Source: Bacteroidales bacterium
GTDB taxonomy: Bacteria > Bacteroidota > Bacteroidia > Bacteroidales > UBA3663
Direction of reading: 5' to 3'
Assembly (NCBI GenBank): GCA_017561935.1
Contig: JAFZBE010000061.1
Coordinates: 17,350-81,349, forward strand
Length of the DNA: 64,000 bases
Position 1 is the stretch's first letter. Every line of letters begins with the position of its first letter. Position numbers and translations under genes: made by a program. The notes under the pieces are model-generated. The model saw only the letters and a list, made by a program, of their open reading frames with translations. It was not told the DNA's origin and did not search any database. Of the stretch, positions 8,203-19,000 are shown piece by piece.

Positions 8203-8958
8203 TTACTTCCAAGCCTCGATGATAGGCATAAAGGTATCTACCTTAAGGGCAGCACCTCCGATCAGGCCACCATCGATATCGGGCTGGGCAAAGAGTTCGG
8301 GAGCATTGGAACCCTTGCAGCTGCCGCCATAAAGAATGCTGGTGGCATCTGCCACAGCTGCATCATACTTCTTGGCAATGGATGCACGGATGAAAGCATG
8401 AACCTCTTCAGCCTGCTCGCTGGTAGCGGTCAGACCTGTACCGATGGCCCATACTGGCTCGTAAGCAACCACGCACTTGGCAAAGTCGTCGGCCGAAAGC
8501 GTATAGAGTGCCTCCATCTGGCCTTCGATGACCTCCTTGTAAGTGCCGTTTACGCGCTCCTCCTTCACCTCACCCACGCAGAAGATTGGGGTAAGACCAT
8601 TGGCAAGAGCCTGCTGAAGCTTGGCCACAAGCAGTTCATTGTTCTCACCATGGTACTGACGACGCTCGGAGTGACCCAAAATAACATACTTGGCACCCGT
8701 CGAAGCAATCATATTTGCAGCAACTTCGCCGGTGTATGCACCTTTTTCATGAGCAGAGCAATCCTCGGCACCCACGCCAATGACGCTACCTTCGACAGCC
8801 TTTACCACAGAAGCCACCGAGATGAATGGAGTACAAACAACAACGTCGCAATTGACTTTCTTACCAGCAAGGGCTTCTTTGAGACCTTCTGCTAGTGCTA
8901 CGCCTTCCTGAAGAGTGGTGTTCATCTTCCAGTTACCAGCAACGATTTTCTTACGCAT
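8203..8958 (-). CDS. tpiA: triosephosphate isomerase
   Basis: 251 residues, full length. It interconverts dihydroxyacetone phosphate and glyceraldehyde 3-phosphate in cytoplasmic glycolysis. Catalytic residues are all in place: N9/K11 in GNWKMN, H96 in ILGHSERR and E167 in [11 protein letters not shown], with the C-terminal GGS phosphate loop (YGGSCKGSN). Its start overlaps the end of the upstream DoxX-like gene by eight bases, which implies coupled translation. Confidence 0.98.
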   Translation of the reverse strand: MRKKIVAGNWKMNTTLQEGVALAEGLKEALAGKKVNCDVVVCTPFISVASVVKAVEGSVIGVGAEDCSAHEKGAYTGEVAANMIASTGAKYVILGHSERRQYHGENNELLVAKLQQALANGLTPIFCVGEVKEERVNGTYKEVIEGQMEALYTLSADDFAKCVVAYEPVWAIGTGLTATSEQAEEVHAFIRASIAKKYDAAVADATSILYGGSCKGSNAPELFAQPDIDGGLIGGAALKVDTFMPIIEAWK

Positions 8959-10246
8959 TTTTTGAATATTTTTTTAGTGATTGATTATGTATTTTTTGAA
9001 GTATTTCAACGAGCAAATATAAAAAAAATGGTGCAAACAACAAAAATAAAACAAATAAAATTCTATTTTGGCCATTAATTTCCTCAATATCTCCACTTGT
9101 TTGTTCATCTAACTTGCCACTTGTGAGTTCTTGTGCATCGAGTATCGAAAGAGGTTGTTTCCAACAGATGATCCCATCACGAAGCAGCATGACGGCTGGA
9201 TTTGAACGGCACATCGTCTCGATGATCGAAGCATCGGTGAACACAAAGCGGTATTCGGCACCAGTATTGAATATCCATCGCTCCAACTGCTTCTCGTCTC
9301 GAGCTGTCAGGCAAAGGAATGCATAATTGTTGTCCTCAGCATATTCCGAAAGGAGCTCGATGCGATCGATGTCGTGCTGCGATGCCTTATCGAGCGAATG
9401 GCTCAGCAACAGAAGTGTATATCCTGGCCTCGATAGTAATTCGTCGGTGATGATTTCACCATCGGCAGATTTCACATAGAAATCTATGTGACTGGCGACA
9501 TTCCAGTTCGCTTTGTCTGCTTCCTTGCCATTGCCATTACGTTCGACTGTTTCAACAAATTCCCAGCCCTCTGATTCGTCGGGAAGGTTGTCGAGAGGAA
9601 ACTCTTTGCTGACACCATTCCGCTGATAAATACATATATACTCAGTACCTGCTTCTGACGATTGGACATGCTCCTCTCCCATCACTGCCTCTTTCAGATT
9701 GGTGCCGTGGTTGTATGGTCGGAAATCGATAAAGGGTTCGCGCCAAGTTCCAAGCCAGCAAAGCCATACAGCACATCCAAAAGCCCAATAGATGTAGAAC
9801 ACATAGAACGTGCGACCCATAAGCTTGTACATAAGCTCACGTTTGACCCACAATAAGATCAACATCGCGTCGAGAAGCAGATTCTTCGAAAACGTCTGCC
9901 AGTTGGTCAGATGAACAGCATCGCCGAAGCATCCGCACTCGCTAATTGCATTAGTGACAGCCAGCCAGAGTGTCAGCGGAGTAAAGACGAGTAGCAATAG
10001 GGAACTGACAACTAGGGTAAGGCGTTGGACATGTCCCAATAACATGTTCACACCGCAGAGAAACTCCACGATGCACAACATCCACGCCATGCCCATCGAC
10101 AGGTCGGTCAGCATGTCGAAGCCGAAGTACTGAAGATATTCTGTTACCTTAATCGATGTACCTATCGGATCGACACATTTGGCCAAACCGCTGAATATGA
10201 ACAGAATGGCGAAGAGTAGCTGGACGATTCGTACAACAATCTTCAT
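8951..10246 (-). CDS. DoxX-like membrane protein with C-terminal thioredoxin-like domain (BT_3928 family)
   Basis: 431 residues. The N-terminal 150 residues form four membrane helices of the DoxX/MauE type ([13 protein letters not shown], then a CGCFGD motif). After a further membrane segment comes a periplasmic region of about 200 residues. It looks thioredoxin-like, but SHSLDKAS stands where a TlpA-like CxxC would be, so it is probably not redox active there. A final membrane segment lies near the C-terminus. The start at 10246 gives an ATGA overlap with the upstream DUF1599 gene; an in-frame start 12 bases earlier is less likely. It also overlaps tpiA. Function unknown; MauE relatives handle disulfide chemistry. 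Confidence 0.85.
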   Translation of the reverse strand: MKIVVRIVQLLFAILFIFSGLAKCVDPIGTSIKVTEYLQYFGFDMLTDLSMGMAWMLCIVEFLCGVNMLLGHVQRLTLVVSSLLLLVFTPLTLWLAVTNAISECGCFGDAVHLTNWQTFSKNLLLDAMLILLWVKRELMYKLMGRTFYVFYIYWAFGCAVWLCWLGTWREPFIDFRPYNHGTNLKEAVMGEEHVQSSEAGTEYICIYQRNGVSKEFPLDNLPDESEGWEFVETVERNGNGKEADKANWNVASHIDFYVKSADGEIITDELLSRPGYTLLLLSHSLDKASQHDIDRIELLSEYAEDNNYAFLCLTARDEKQLERWIFNTGAEYRFVFTDASIIETMCRSNPAVMLLRDGIICWKQPLSILDAQELTSGKLDEQTSGDIEEINGQNRILFVLFLLFAPFFLYLLVEILQKIHNQSLKKYSKNA

Positions 10247-10785
10247 GCGTCTTCGCAAACGAGTTTGATGAGGGCAAAGAGCGAATAGTTAACCATGTCC
10301 ATATAATTGGCATCGATGCCTTCGCTGATGAGCGTATGTCCCTTATGATCCTCGATCTGCTTAGTACGTTCAAGTTTCATCAGGATAAGATCCACATAAC
10401 TCGAGATGCGCATCAGTCGCCAAGCCTCGTCATAATCATGGTTCTTGGCTTCAAGTAGCTTGAGGGTCTTATCGAGATAATTGTCATAGAGCGCGATGAC
10501 CTTATCGGCATCCATATCGACGCCACACGCGGGTCCGTATTCGAGCTGTATCAATCCCATCAGGCCATAATTCACGATACCGATGAATTCTGGCAGGATG
10601 CCCTCTCCCACTTTCGATTCGCCCTTAATCTGAAGCGAACGGATGCGGGTTGCCTTAATCAGAAGTTGATCTGTAACCGAAGTGGGGCGCATGATGCGCC
10701 ACGATGCTCCGTAGTCGTAAGTCTTCTTCGTAAACACGTCACGACAGATGCGGGTGACGGTTTGTAGTTCTTCGTTTGTTGTCAT
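10243..10785 (-). CDS. DUF1599 domain protein
   Basis: 180 residues, soluble. Two similar halves are visible: TRICRDVFTKKTYDYG / SWRIMRP early, and KLLEAKNHDYDEAWRLMR later. This is the internal repeat I associate with DUF1599, an all-helical family that resembles nucleotide pyrophosphohydrolases but has no proven activity. It overlaps the DoxX-like gene by four bases (ATGA) and lies 25 bases after the HU-like gene, so all may share one transcript with tpiA. Confidence 0.85.
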   Translation of the reverse strand: MTTNEELQTVTRICRDVFTKKTYDYGASWRIMRPTSVTDQLLIKATRIRSLQIKGESKVGEGILPEFIGIVNYGLMGLIQLEYGPACGVDMDADKVIALYDNYLDKTLKLLEAKNHDYDEAWRLMRISSYVDLILMKLERTKQIEDHKGHTLISEGIDANYMDMVNYSLFALIKLVCEDA

Positions 10786-10810
10786 TTGGTATATCTAATA
10801 CAGACTGATA

Positions 10811-11335
10811 TTACTGATTGATAGTCACGGGCTCGAAAAAGTTGAACGGTGCGTTGACCAGTTCCTTCATTTGTTCATCGGGCGTATAGGCCACACGTTG
10901 TATAACGCCCTGGTTGGAATTGATCACACGGAATGTTCCGATACCTTTAATATCGACTTCTTCGCCATGAGCAAGTATCGAAAGGACACTCTTTGCCAAA
11001 GCTTCCACGAAGCTACCGACTTCATCGTCCGAAGTCTTGGTCGAAGCGGCTAACTGTTTGTCGAGCCAATCCTGTTTGGCATTCACATCCTCGCCCTGCA
11101 TGCGGTAAGTGATACGAGGAGGATAGAGTATCTGCTTTCCCGTCGCGGGGTCCTCCTTGATATATTCTGGATGCTTATGAGAGGTGAAAGTGCCAAGGCC
11201 TGGCAAGGTCACAGGGATTTGTTCGACGCCTGCTTTTGCCATCAGCCGACTCAAAGCATTCAGCAATATGGCACATTGTTGACGATCTAAGTGGCACGAC
11301 TTTTGCAAATAAGCGAGAAAATCCTTCTGTGTCAT
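10811..11335 (-). CDS. HU/IHF-like DNA-binding protein with two HU-type segments
   Basis: 174 residues, about twice the usual HU length. The first half has an HU-like helical pair, then VTLPGLGTFTSHKHPEYIKEDP and YPPRITYRMQG. The second half has another helical pair, then VDIKGIGTFRVI. Both carry the GxGTF turn that precedes the DNA-binding arms in HU. The long arm sequence with the conserved Pro is not obvious in either copy, so DNA bending may differ from classical HU. I chose the ATG at 11335, 21-28 bases downstream of a TATTTTTG element at 11356-11363; the upstream 18 codons would begin before this promoter. Confidence 0.78.
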   Translation of the reverse strand: MTQKDFLAYLQKSCHLDRQQCAILLNALSRLMAKAGVEQIPVTLPGLGTFTSHKHPEYIKEDPATGKQILYPPRITYRMQGEDVNAKQDWLDKQLAASTKTSDDEVGSFVEALAKSVLSILAHGEEVDIKGIGTFRVINSNQGVIQRVAYTPDEQMKELVNAPFNFFEPVTINQ

Positions 11336-11355
11336 AATTATAATATATTGGTGTG

Positions 11356-11363
11356 CAAAAATA
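11356..11363 (-). promoter_or_regulatory. -7 element TATTTTTG upstream of the HU-like gene
   Basis: Matches TAnnTTTG. Predicted leader about 15 bases. It helps place the HU-like start at 11335. No clear -33 TTTG. Confidence 0.55.
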
Positions 11364-11448
11364 ATGATTTTTCTCCAATCTTGTGACATTTTTAGGTAAT
11401 AATTGTGAATTTTTTATTAAAAATGAGTGTATTCTCAAAAATTATTCT

Positions 11449-11456
11449 TATTTTTG
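11449..11456 (+). promoter_or_regulatory. -7 element TATTTTTG upstream of clpC
   Basis: Matches TAnnTTTG, 49 bases before the clpC ATG and divergent from the HU-like promoter. No clear -33 TTTG and no inverted repeat that would suggest a heat-shock repressor site. Confidence 0.55.
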
Positions 11457-11505
11457 CATCAAAATATGGGACTTTTTGTCCTAATGTTTTATTTTTGACA
11501 ACGAA

Positions 11506-14163
11506 ATGACAAACAAATTCAACTCACGCGTGAAGCAGATCCTACAATACAGTCAGGAAGAAGCCGAACGTTTTCATAGTCCTCTCATCAAGACCGAGCA
11601 TCTCATGCTTGGTATTCTTCGGGATGGACAGGGACGCGGTGTCGAGGCTTTGGTTCGCCATGGTGTCGATCTTGTTCGTCTGCGCATGAATATCGAACAA
11701 AGCCTATACAACACCACCAGCGACAGTTTCGACAACGTACCTACTGCTGAGAGTGGCGCCACTGATACCCTCGACGAAAACGAACAGCACCTGTCGAGGG
11801 AATGTGACCGCACGATGAAGCTAAGCCAATTGGAGGCACGGATGATGAAGGAACAGAGTGTGGCTCCCGAGCACATGATACTGGCCATGTTAAAGGACGA
11901 TCGCAGTGTAGTCAGCCAGTTGCTCATGCAGTATAATGTAGATTATTCGTCATACTATAAACAGGTTGCCGAAATCGGACATATCGACCCCAGCGAACAG
12001 AATAATGCACGTGCCCATGGGTTGGCGCGTGACGATGAGCAACGTAATAAAACAACTCAAGATCCCGTCGATGAGGACAACGAAGATATGTACAGCGAGA
12101 GTTTCGACGACGACGATATGGAGGAAGAGGAAGACGATGGCCCGATAGGCGGTCAGCGTTCTCGCACACGTCAGCGCAAGCAGGGACAGCAGACCGAATC
12201 GAGCACCCCTGCTCTCGACAAGTTCGGCTTTGACCTTACTCAGGCTGCCAAGGAGGGCAAACTTGACCCAGTGGTAGGTCGTCAAGACGAAATAGAGCGA
12301 CTTACTCAGATTCTTTCGCGCCGCAAGAAGAACAATCCTATTCTCATTGGCGAACCTGGTGTGGGCAAAAGCGCTATCGTTGAAGGTCTTGCACAACGCA
12401 TCGTTGAGAAAAAAGTCTCCTGGTTGCTTACCGATAAGCGCGTCATCAGTCTCGACATGGCCGGACTCGTAGCTGGAACCAAGTACCGCGGACAATTCGA
12501 GGAACGACTCAAGGCCGTCATCAAGGAATTGGAAGATAATAAGGACATCATCCTTTATATCGATGAGATTCACACCATGGTAGGCGCTGGCAATGCCCAA
12601 GGCTCAATGGATGCCGCTAATATGCTTAAACCAGCCCTCAGTCGTGGTGAGATACAATGTATTGGTTCAACCACCATCGACGAATACCGCAAGACTATCG
12701 AGAAGGACGGAGCGCTGGAACGTCGTTTCCAGAAGGTTATGGTTGAGCCCACTTCGGCCGAAGACACGCTCACCATCCTTCGCAACATACGCGACCGATA
12801 TGAGGAGCACCACAACGTTCACTTTACCGACGAGGCTCTCGAAGCCTGCGTACGGCTCACCGACCGTTACGTTACCGACCGCAATTTCCCAGACAAGGCT
12901 ATTGATGCCATGGACGAGGCAGGTTCGCGTATGCACCTTTATTCGGCCAACCAACCCACTATCTTTGCTGAACTCGAGGCTCAGATCGAGGAAACCAAGC
13001 GACTGAAGGACGAGGCTATCATCAGCCAGACCTTCGAAGTGGCTGCTTCTTGCCGCGACCGCCAGCGCACCCTCGAGCAGCATCTCAAGGAGGAACGCCG
13101 CAAGTGGGCCGAAGAACAAAAAAATAACCGCACAGAGGTTACCGCAGAGATTATCGCCGAATGTGTGGCCAAGATGACTGGCATACCCGTACAGAAAGTC
13201 GCTTCAACTGAAGGACAGAAGCTCCTTGCCCTAAAGGACATCATGAAGAGTAAGGTCATCGGTCAAGACGCCGCCATCGACAAGGTGGTACGTGCTATTC
13301 AACGCAACCGTATTGGTCTGAAGGACCCTGCCAAGCCCATTGGCACTTTCCTATTCCTTGGTCCTACGGGTGTGGGTAAGACTTATCTGGCCAAAATACT
13401 TGCCGACGAGATGTTCTCGACCAAGGACAGCTTGATTCGTGTGGACATGAGTGAGTTCATGGAGAAATACAGCGTTTCTCGACTCATTGGTGCGCCTCCA
13501 GGATATGTCGGCTACGACGAGGGTGGTCAGCTAACTGAGCGTGTGCGTCGTCACCCTTACTCCGTGGTCCTGTTCGACGAGATCGAGAAGGCACATCCCG
13601 ACGTGTTCAATCTGATGTTGCAGATTTTCGACGAAGGCCACCTCACCGACTCGCTTGGTCATAAGGTATCGTTCAAGAACACCATTATTATCCTTACATC
13701 CAACGTAGGTAGTCGCCAAGTCAAGGAGTTTGGCACTGGTATAGGCTTCTCGTCAAGAAGTGATAAAGAGGAGAACGAGGTCGCTCAGTCAATTGTCATG
13801 AAGGCCTTGCGCAAGACCTTTGCTCCCGAATTTCTCAATCGCATCGATGACATCGTCAACTTTAACCAACTCGGAAAGAACGAGATACGAAAGATTGTGG
13901 ATCTCGAGCTAAACGCTGTTATCCAGCGCCTCACGCGTCTTGGTTATAACTTCACAGTCACCGATGCCGCCAAGGAATTCCTAGGTGAGAAGGGCTACGA
14001 CAAACAATACGGCGCCCGTCCACTGAAGCGTGCTGTGCAGCAATATGTCGAAGATATACTCTGCGAAAAGATGCTCGAACACCAAGGCGAATCGGGAGTC
14101 CGCATAACCATCGATAAAGACCCCGAGAAGGACTCCACCATCGCTATCTTTGAGAAACAATAA
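11506..14163 (+). CDS. clpC: ClpC-type ATP-dependent unfoldase
   Basis: 885 residues, cytoplasmic. Residues 1-155 form the double Clp N-domain. Then comes a very acidic linker (about 185-212), a basic patch, and the first AAA+ module with Walker A GEPGVGKS (282-289). A middle domain follows around 480-540. The second AAA+ module has Walker A GPTGVGKT (619-626). The loop I746-G-F748 matches the tripeptide by which ClpA/ClpC/ClpX dock to ClpP, so this is a protease subunit rather than a ClpB disaggregase; the short middle domain agrees. It unfolds proteins and feeds them to ClpP, which is not encoded here. It has its own promoter and a hairpin follows the stop. Confidence 0.94.
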   Translation: MTNKFNSRVKQILQYSQEEAERFHSPLIKTEHLMLGILRDGQGRGVEALVRHGVDLVRLRMNIEQSLYNTTSDSFDNVPTAESGATDTLDENEQHLSRECDRTMKLSQLEARMMKEQSVAPEHMILAMLKDDRSVVSQLLMQYNVDYSSYYKQVAEIGHIDPSEQNNARAHGLARDDEQRNKTTQDPVDEDNEDMYSESFDDDDMEEEEDDGPIGGQRSRTRQRKQGQQTESSTPALDKFGFDLTQAAKEGKLDPVVGRQDEIERLTQILSRRKKNNPILIGEPGVGKSAIVEGLAQRIVEKKVSWLLTDKRVISLDMAGLVAGTKYRGQFEERLKAVIKELEDNKDIILYIDEIHTMVGAGNAQGSMDAANMLKPALSRGEIQCIGSTTIDEYRKTIEKDGALERRFQKVMVEPTSAEDTLTILRNIRDRYEEHHNVHFTDEALEACVRLTDRYVTDRNFPDKAIDAMDEAGSRMHLYSANQPTIFAELEAQIEETKRLKDEAIISQTFEVAASCRDRQRTLEQHLKEERRKWAEEQKNNRTEVTAEIIAECVAKMTGIPVQKVASTEGQKLLALKDIMKSKVIGQDAAIDKVVRAIQRNRIGLKDPAKPIGTFLFLGPTGVGKTYLAKILADEMFSTKDSLIRVDMSEFMEKYSVSRLIGAPPGYVGYDEGGQLTERVRRHPYSVVLFDEIEKAHPDVFNLMLQIFDEGHLTDSLGHKVSFKNTIIILTSNVGSRQVKEFGTGIGFSSRSDKEENEVAQSIVMKALRKTFAPEFLNRIDDIVNFNQLGKNEIRKIVDLELNAVIQRLTRLGYNFTVTDAAKEFLGEKGYDKQYGARPLKRAVQQYVEDILCEKMLEHQGESGVRITIDKDPEKDSTIAIFEKQ

Positions 14164-14168
14164 TAGCA

Positions 14169-14217
14169 ATAGCCCTTTAGCTTCTATAGTCAATATCTAT
14201 AGTAGCTATAGGGCTAT
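14169..14217 (+). terminator. stem-loop after clpC
   Basis: Imperfect 21-bp inverted repeat (14169-14189 with 14197-14217, three mismatches, 7-base loop) directly after the clpC stop. It is AT-rich and lacks a long T-run, so it may be a weak terminator or an mRNA-stabilising structure ahead of the CotH-domain gene. Confidence 0.55.
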
Positions 14218-14230
14218 AAAATATAATACA

Positions 14231-17200
14231 ATGCATTTCCCCAAAGTCACTCTTTTTGCCTTATCCCTTTTTTATGCAGGTGTTGCGTCTGCACAGTCGT
14301 CGTCCATCGTCATCAACGAAATCTGCCCTTCTAACATCGACCAATGGGTCGATCTTTCCTTCAACTACGGAGGGTGGATAGAACTATACAATCCCACATC
14401 AACGACGGTCTATGTCACTGGTTGGTATTTAAGTGATGATCCAAACAAACTGAAGAAGGCGCAGATTACACAAACAAACTATGTTCCTGCTAACGGCTAC
14501 TGCACGCTGTGGTTTGACCATTACAGCAAATGGTCGAAGAAGACCATCGACATGAAACTCGATTGCGATGGTGGCACGCTCTACCTCAGCGACAGCAGTG
14601 GCAAGCTGATCACCTCGCTCGAATATCCAGAAGCTATCTCACGTTGTTCGTGGGCACGTACGGCTGATGGCGGAGCGACGTGGAATTACTGTGCCGCTCC
14701 TACCCCCAGCAAAACCAATGTGGGAAGCAAATTCGCCAATGAGCGACTTGATGAGCCCGAGGTTAACGTCGAATCGAAGGTTTTCTCTGGAGGAACCATC
14801 AACCTGCAGGTGACTGTTCCCGATGGCTGCACGCTGAGATACACAACCGATGGCAGCGCTCCGACCGAAAAGAACGGATACGTCTCGCAAACGGGTGTCT
14901 TCTCCACCTCCGTGACGCGAACCTTCCGTTTCCGCCTCTTCAAGGACGGCTATCTTCCCAGCCGCGTCGTATCGCGCACGTTCATTCGTGATTCGCGCGG
15001 TATCGACTTGCCTATTCTCTCCATCACGGGCACACAAGCCAACTTCTATGGCGATTCGCTCGGCATCTTCGTCAAGGGTGTCAATGGCCGTGCGGGAAAT
15101 GGGCAAAGCAGCAAATGCAACTGGAACATGGATTGGGAGCGTCCCTCGGTCTTCGAATACTTCACTGCTAACGGCGAATTGTTGTTCGCTCAAGAAGCTG
15201 GCATTGAACGTTGCGGAGGTTGGAGCCGTGCCTGGTCGCCCGCCTCGTTCAAGATCAAAGCCAACAAACGGTACGAAGGCGAACAATATCTGCTTTATCC
15301 CTTCTTCGACGAGAAACCCTATCTAAAGCACAAGACCCTTCAAATCCGCAATGGTGGCAATGACAACGGATGCCGTGTGAAAGATGCTATCTTACAGCGC
15401 ATTGTGGCCACTTCGGGCATCGATATCGACTATCAAGCTTACCAACCTATCGCCCACTTCGTCAACGGCGTTTGGAAGGGAGCCATCAACCTCCGCGAAC
15501 CCAACAACAAGCACTTTGTCTATTCGAACTATGGCTACAAGGAGGACGAAATCGACCAGTTTGAGATGTCGCCCGATTCGGGGTATTGTCAGAAGTGCGG
15601 CAACTACGAGGCCATGCAACAGCTACTTACCCTCTCGAAGTCAGCCTCTTCGGAAGATTCCTATCGGCAGATCTGCAACCTGCTTGACATGGATGAGTTT
15701 TGCAACTACATGGCCGTGCAGTTCTATATCCGCAACAGTGACTGGCCACAAAACAACCTGAAGGCATGGCGCCCGCACCTCGAAGACGGCAAATTCCGCT
15801 TTGTTCTTTACGACCTCGATGCCTTCGATTGGACCGATTCGCCTTTCTACACCTTTGCCAACAAGCAGACCTACACCTTCAACCAGTTGTATGGCGAGTC
15901 GGTAAGGAACTACACGAAAGAGATTGAGATAGTCACCATTTTCCTAAACCTGCTCAACAACGACACCTTCCGAAAGAAGTTCATCGATACTTTTTGCCTC
16001 GTGACCTATTCGGTGTTCGAACCGACACGCTGTGCCGAAATCAGCAACGCCATCGCCGAACGTGTGGCACATACACAGTCGCTCTACAACAACGAATCGC
16101 CGTGGGGTACAGCCAACTCACTCATCTCGTCGCTCTCGTCATCGAGGCAATCCACCCTGATGCGACTGATGAAGACCTATAGCCGCATGAAGCTGACGTC
16201 GCAGACGGCGCAAAACTACTCGCTGCAATCTGACATCGACGAGGCATGCATCCTCGTCAATAACATGCCTATACCGACGGGCAAGTTCTTCGGACAGCTC
16301 TATGCCCCTATCGTCGTGAAGGCCGAAGCGCCAAACGGTTACAGGTTCCGGGGATGGAAGGAACTTGTGGAAAACAATGTCGAGCATTTCCCCTCCTATC
16401 AGACGTGGAAATACTATGACAAGGGCTCGCTTGATGGCACCAGCTGGTATGCTGCCGACTTCAACGACTCCAGTTGGGCATCGGGTGGCGCTCCCCTTGG
16501 CTACTATGTAGGCGGAAGTCGCTATTACAAGACAACAATCGGATATGGTTCGAATGTGAACAACAAGTATCCCACTTATTATTTCCGCACCTCGTTCACT
16601 CTGGCCGAAGAGCCTGCCGAGAACGAAACCCTCACGCTGTCGTACACCGTCGATGATGGCATGATTGTCTATGTGAACGGACAGGAGGCAGGGCGCTACA
16701 ACATGCCGTCAGGCAACGTAACTTTCAACACCTACGCCACGACGTACGCCCCGGGCAACCCCGACAGCGGTAAGATGACGCTCGATGCATCACTCTTCAA
16801 GAAGGGAGAGAATGTAATAGCCGTCGAGGTTCACAACAACTCAGGCACTTCGACCGACATCTACTGGAGCGCATCGCTGAACAGCACCTCCGTATCGGGT
16901 GGCGCCCTGGTGAGCAACGATGTCGAATATTCACTTCCTGCATCGAACGGCGGCAAATACATCGCATGTTTCGAACGCATTTACTCGAGCAGCGCCAATC
17001 TCCCTCCTGTCGTCATCAATGAGGTTAGCGCTGATAACAACATCTATATCAACGATTTGCAGAAGAAAGCCGATTGGATAGAGCTCTTCAACACAACATC
17101 TAAGGATATCGACCTCAGCGGCATGTACTTGTCTGATAAGGTTAGCAACCCTGAGAAATGGCAGATTGGTTCGGGCCTTTCTTCCGACAATGCAATTTCG

Positions 17201-17659
17201 ACCATCATCCCCGCGCATGGTTATCGCATCGTCTGGTGCGATAAGGAGGAGGGCATCTGGGACCTTCACGCCCCATTCAAACTCGGGAACGAGGATAAGA
17301 GTCAAGTCATCCTCTCCGCTTCCGACGGCTCCTGGCGCGACACCCTCACCTATTGTGCCCACCTTCACACCGAATCGGTAGGCCGTTACCCAGACGGTTC
17401 GCGTAACGTCTATCGCCTCACGCGCACCACCATCGAGAAGAGCAATCAGTACACTTCCTATAGCACTCCCTACGCACAACCCGCCGAGAGTGCCATCCAA
17501 CAGATTCTCTCCGACGACGTGTGGGCCGACGACTATACCGTCTTCGACATGAGCGGCCGCATGGTTTGCCAAGGTCATGGCCCCCTCTCCCAGAAACTCC
17601 CATCAGGTGCCTACATTGTCCGCACCCGCGGCAATGCCTATAAGGTAATGGTGCCCTGA
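14231..17659 (+). CDS. large secreted CotH/lamin-tail protein with putative T9SS sorting domain
   Basis: 1142 residues with a signal peptide (about 1-20, GVASA). In order I see five parts. A lamin-tail domain (about 21-150; VINEICPSN, GGWIELYNP). A chitobiase C-terminal-like repeat (about 170-255; LRYTTDGSAPT). A CotH kinase-like region (about 260-600; FRFVLYDLDAFDW, with acidic metal-type residues). A galactose-binding-like domain (about 710-890). A second lamin-tail domain (about 925-1050; VINEVSADN, KADWIELFN). The end (YTVFDMSGRMV, LPSGAYIVRT) resembles the type A C-terminal sorting domain of type IX secretion. CotH of spore formers phosphorylates proteins; in this lineage the role is unproven. 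The start at 14231 begins the signal peptide. Confidence 0.85.
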   Translation: MHFPKVTLFALSLFYAGVASAQSSSIVINEICPSNIDQWVDLSFNYGGWIELYNPTSTTVYVTGWYLSDDPNKLKKAQITQTNYVPANGYCTLWFDHYSKWSKKTIDMKLDCDGGTLYLSDSSGKLITSLEYPEAISRCSWARTADGGATWNYCAAPTPSKTNVGSKFANERLDEPEVNVESKVFSGGTINLQVTVPDGCTLRYTTDGSAPTEKNGYVSQTGVFSTSVTRTFRFRLFKDGYLPSRVVSRTFIRDSRGIDLPILSITGTQANFYGDSLGIFVKGVNGRAGNGQSSKCNWNMDWERPSVFEYFTANGELLFAQEAGIERCGGWSRAWSPASFKIKANKRYEGEQYLLYPFFDEKPYLKHKTLQIRNGGNDNGCRVKDAILQRIVATSGIDIDYQAYQPIAHFVNGVWKGAINLREPNNKHFVYSNYGYKEDEIDQFEMSPDSGYCQKCGNYEAMQQLLTLSKSASSEDSYRQICNLLDMDEFCNYMAVQFYIRNSDWPQNNLKAWRPHLEDGKFRFVLYDLDAFDWTDSPFYTFANKQTYTFNQLYGESVRNYTKEIEIVTIFLNLLNNDTFRKKFIDTFCLVTYSVFEPTRCAEISNAIAERVAHTQSLYNNESPWGTANSLISSLSSSRQSTLMRLMKTYSRMKLTSQTAQNYSLQSDIDEACILVNNMPIPTGKFFGQLYAPIVVKAEAPNGYRFRGWKELVENNVEHFPSYQTWKYYDKGSLDGTSWYAADFNDSSWASGGAPLGYYVGGSRYYKTTIGYGSNVNNKYPTYYFRTSFTLAEEPAENETLTLSYTVDDGMIVYVNGQEAGRYNMPSGNVTFNTYATTYAPGNPDSGKMTLDASLFKKGENVIAVEVHNNSGTSTDIYWSASLNSTSVSGGALVSNDVEYSLPASNGGKYIACFERIYSSSANLPPVVINEVSADNNIYINDLQKKADWIELFNTTSKDIDLSGMYLSDKVSNPEKWQIGSGLSSDNAISTIIPAHGYRIVWCDKEEGIWDLHAPFKLGNEDKSQVILSASDGSWRDTLTYCAHLHTESVGRYPDGSRNVYRLTRTTIEKSNQYTSYSTPYAQPAESAIQQILSDDVWADDYTVFDMSGRMVCQGHGPLSQKLPSGAYIVRTRGNAYKVMVP

Positions 17660-17767
17660 TGATAGTTAGGAAAAACGACCTTTTTACCGACAGAAGATAT
17701 TTGCGAAATAGTGGAAGCTATTGAATAGGAATGCGGCTGATGAAACGTGAGTTGGCTTTCGTGTTAT

Positions 17768-18979
17768 TCAGACTTTCAAACGAATCGACCATTGGCTGAA
17801 AAGCCAGGTGATGGCGATACAAACAGCTGAGAAAAATATGCACTTAAAAATGCCAAAAGGCTCGGGAATAGCTTGTGACCACTCCCATCCTGCCGACATG
17901 GAGATTAGCGGATAAAGAAGATATGGCACTATATAGCAGGTCAGCGTTGCTGTACCAGCAGGTTTAAGGCACGACAACCACCCGGACTTCCCCTTTGCCA
18001 CAAGCCAATCAAGTACGACATAAAGAATCAAGTCGATACCAAGAGTATAGAAAATCCAGGGTAATGTGCCGATGATCTTAGATGTGATGAACAGTTGATG
18101 AAAGACAAAGGCCAACATGATGCAGACTACTCCTAAGACAAGAGTCGTAGCTGCCTTTTTCGAGAAGGAGAAAGTTTCTGTCTTTTTGAGATATAGACTT
18201 GAAAAAATCACTCCACTCATGACAAGAAGATGGCTCGAAGCATTTCCTATATGCAACGTCGAAAGAATGAGGTCCACAATATTCGGTCGGGACATCGATA
18301 GGATGGGATGCCCTTGGAGGAACGAGTAGGGAGCTGTCTCCGTACAGCATAGACAGATGACAAAAAGCAAGACCCACGTGATGATTTTCGGAGTATCATC
18401 CTTCGAGAGAGCATAGACCAGAGCGCAGAAGAGGTAAGCCCAGCCAATCAGTCCCAGGATGCCCCACCAATATGGATAAAAAGTCCTACCCTCGGGACTG
18501 CGCGATGTGATGAGGAGGAAGAGCAGAATAACCCATCCGATTACCTTCAAGCTTCGCACAAGCCATCCAGATTGTTGATAGCGATTGAAGACGAGGAAAA
18601 AGGCAACGGCCATCAGTAAGCAATAGATATTGCGATTGTAGCCGATGGAAGGATCGATGCCCTGTTCATAGTTGCACATGAATGCACCCATCAAAATCAA
18701 GGCAAATGAACGCGAAAGGATATGACGAATCACATCTCCATCACTCTTCCCCTTGCGTCGCATGGCAGAAATGGCGTACGGGATGGAAAGACCTACACAG
18801 AATAGAAACGAAGGGAACACAATATCCGAGAACCCGAGCATATCCTCGTTCCCTGCAGCATGTTTCATCCAATGCGGGATGCCCGAGACCGACCAGAAGT
18901 CATTGACCATCAGCATAACTGCCATAGTGAGTGCCCTGAGCAGGTCGATTGTAACATTTCGTTTTTCGAGATAACTCAT
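17768..18979 (-). CDS. DUF5009 / HGSNAT-like multipass acyltransferase
   Basis: 403 residues with ten or eleven membrane segments. The start KRNVTIDLLRALTMAVMLMVNDFW and the following FSDIVFPSFLFCVGLSIPYAI fit the heparan-alpha-glucosaminide N-acetyltransferase-like family (DUF5009/DUF1624). Eukaryotic members transfer acetyl groups from acetyl-CoA across a membrane to glucosamine; the bacterial substrate is unknown but likely an envelope or host-derived sugar. It begins 21 bases after a GH18 lipoprotein gene and is the last gene of the minus-strand envelope run. Confidence 0.82.
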   Translation of the reverse strand: MSYLEKRNVTIDLLRALTMAVMLMVNDFWSVSGIPHWMKHAAGNEDMLGFSDIVFPSFLFCVGLSIPYAISAMRRKGKSDGDVIRHILSRSFALILMGAFMCNYEQGIDPSIGYNRNIYCLLMAVAFFLVFNRYQQSGWLVRSLKVIGWVILLFLLITSRSPEGRTFYPYWWGILGLIGWAYLFCALVYALSKDDTPKIITWVLLFVICLCCTETAPYSFLQGHPILSMSRPNIVDLILSTLHIGNASSHLLVMSGVIFSSLYLKKTETFSFSKKAATTLVLGVVCIMLAFVFHQLFITSKIIGTLPWIFYTLGIDLILYVVLDWLVAKGKSGWLSCLKPAGTATLTCYIVPYLLYPLISMSAGWEWSQAIPEPFGIFKCIFFSAVCIAITWLFSQWSIRLKV

Positions 18980-19000
18980 AGTTTTCTAAAGCATTATTTA

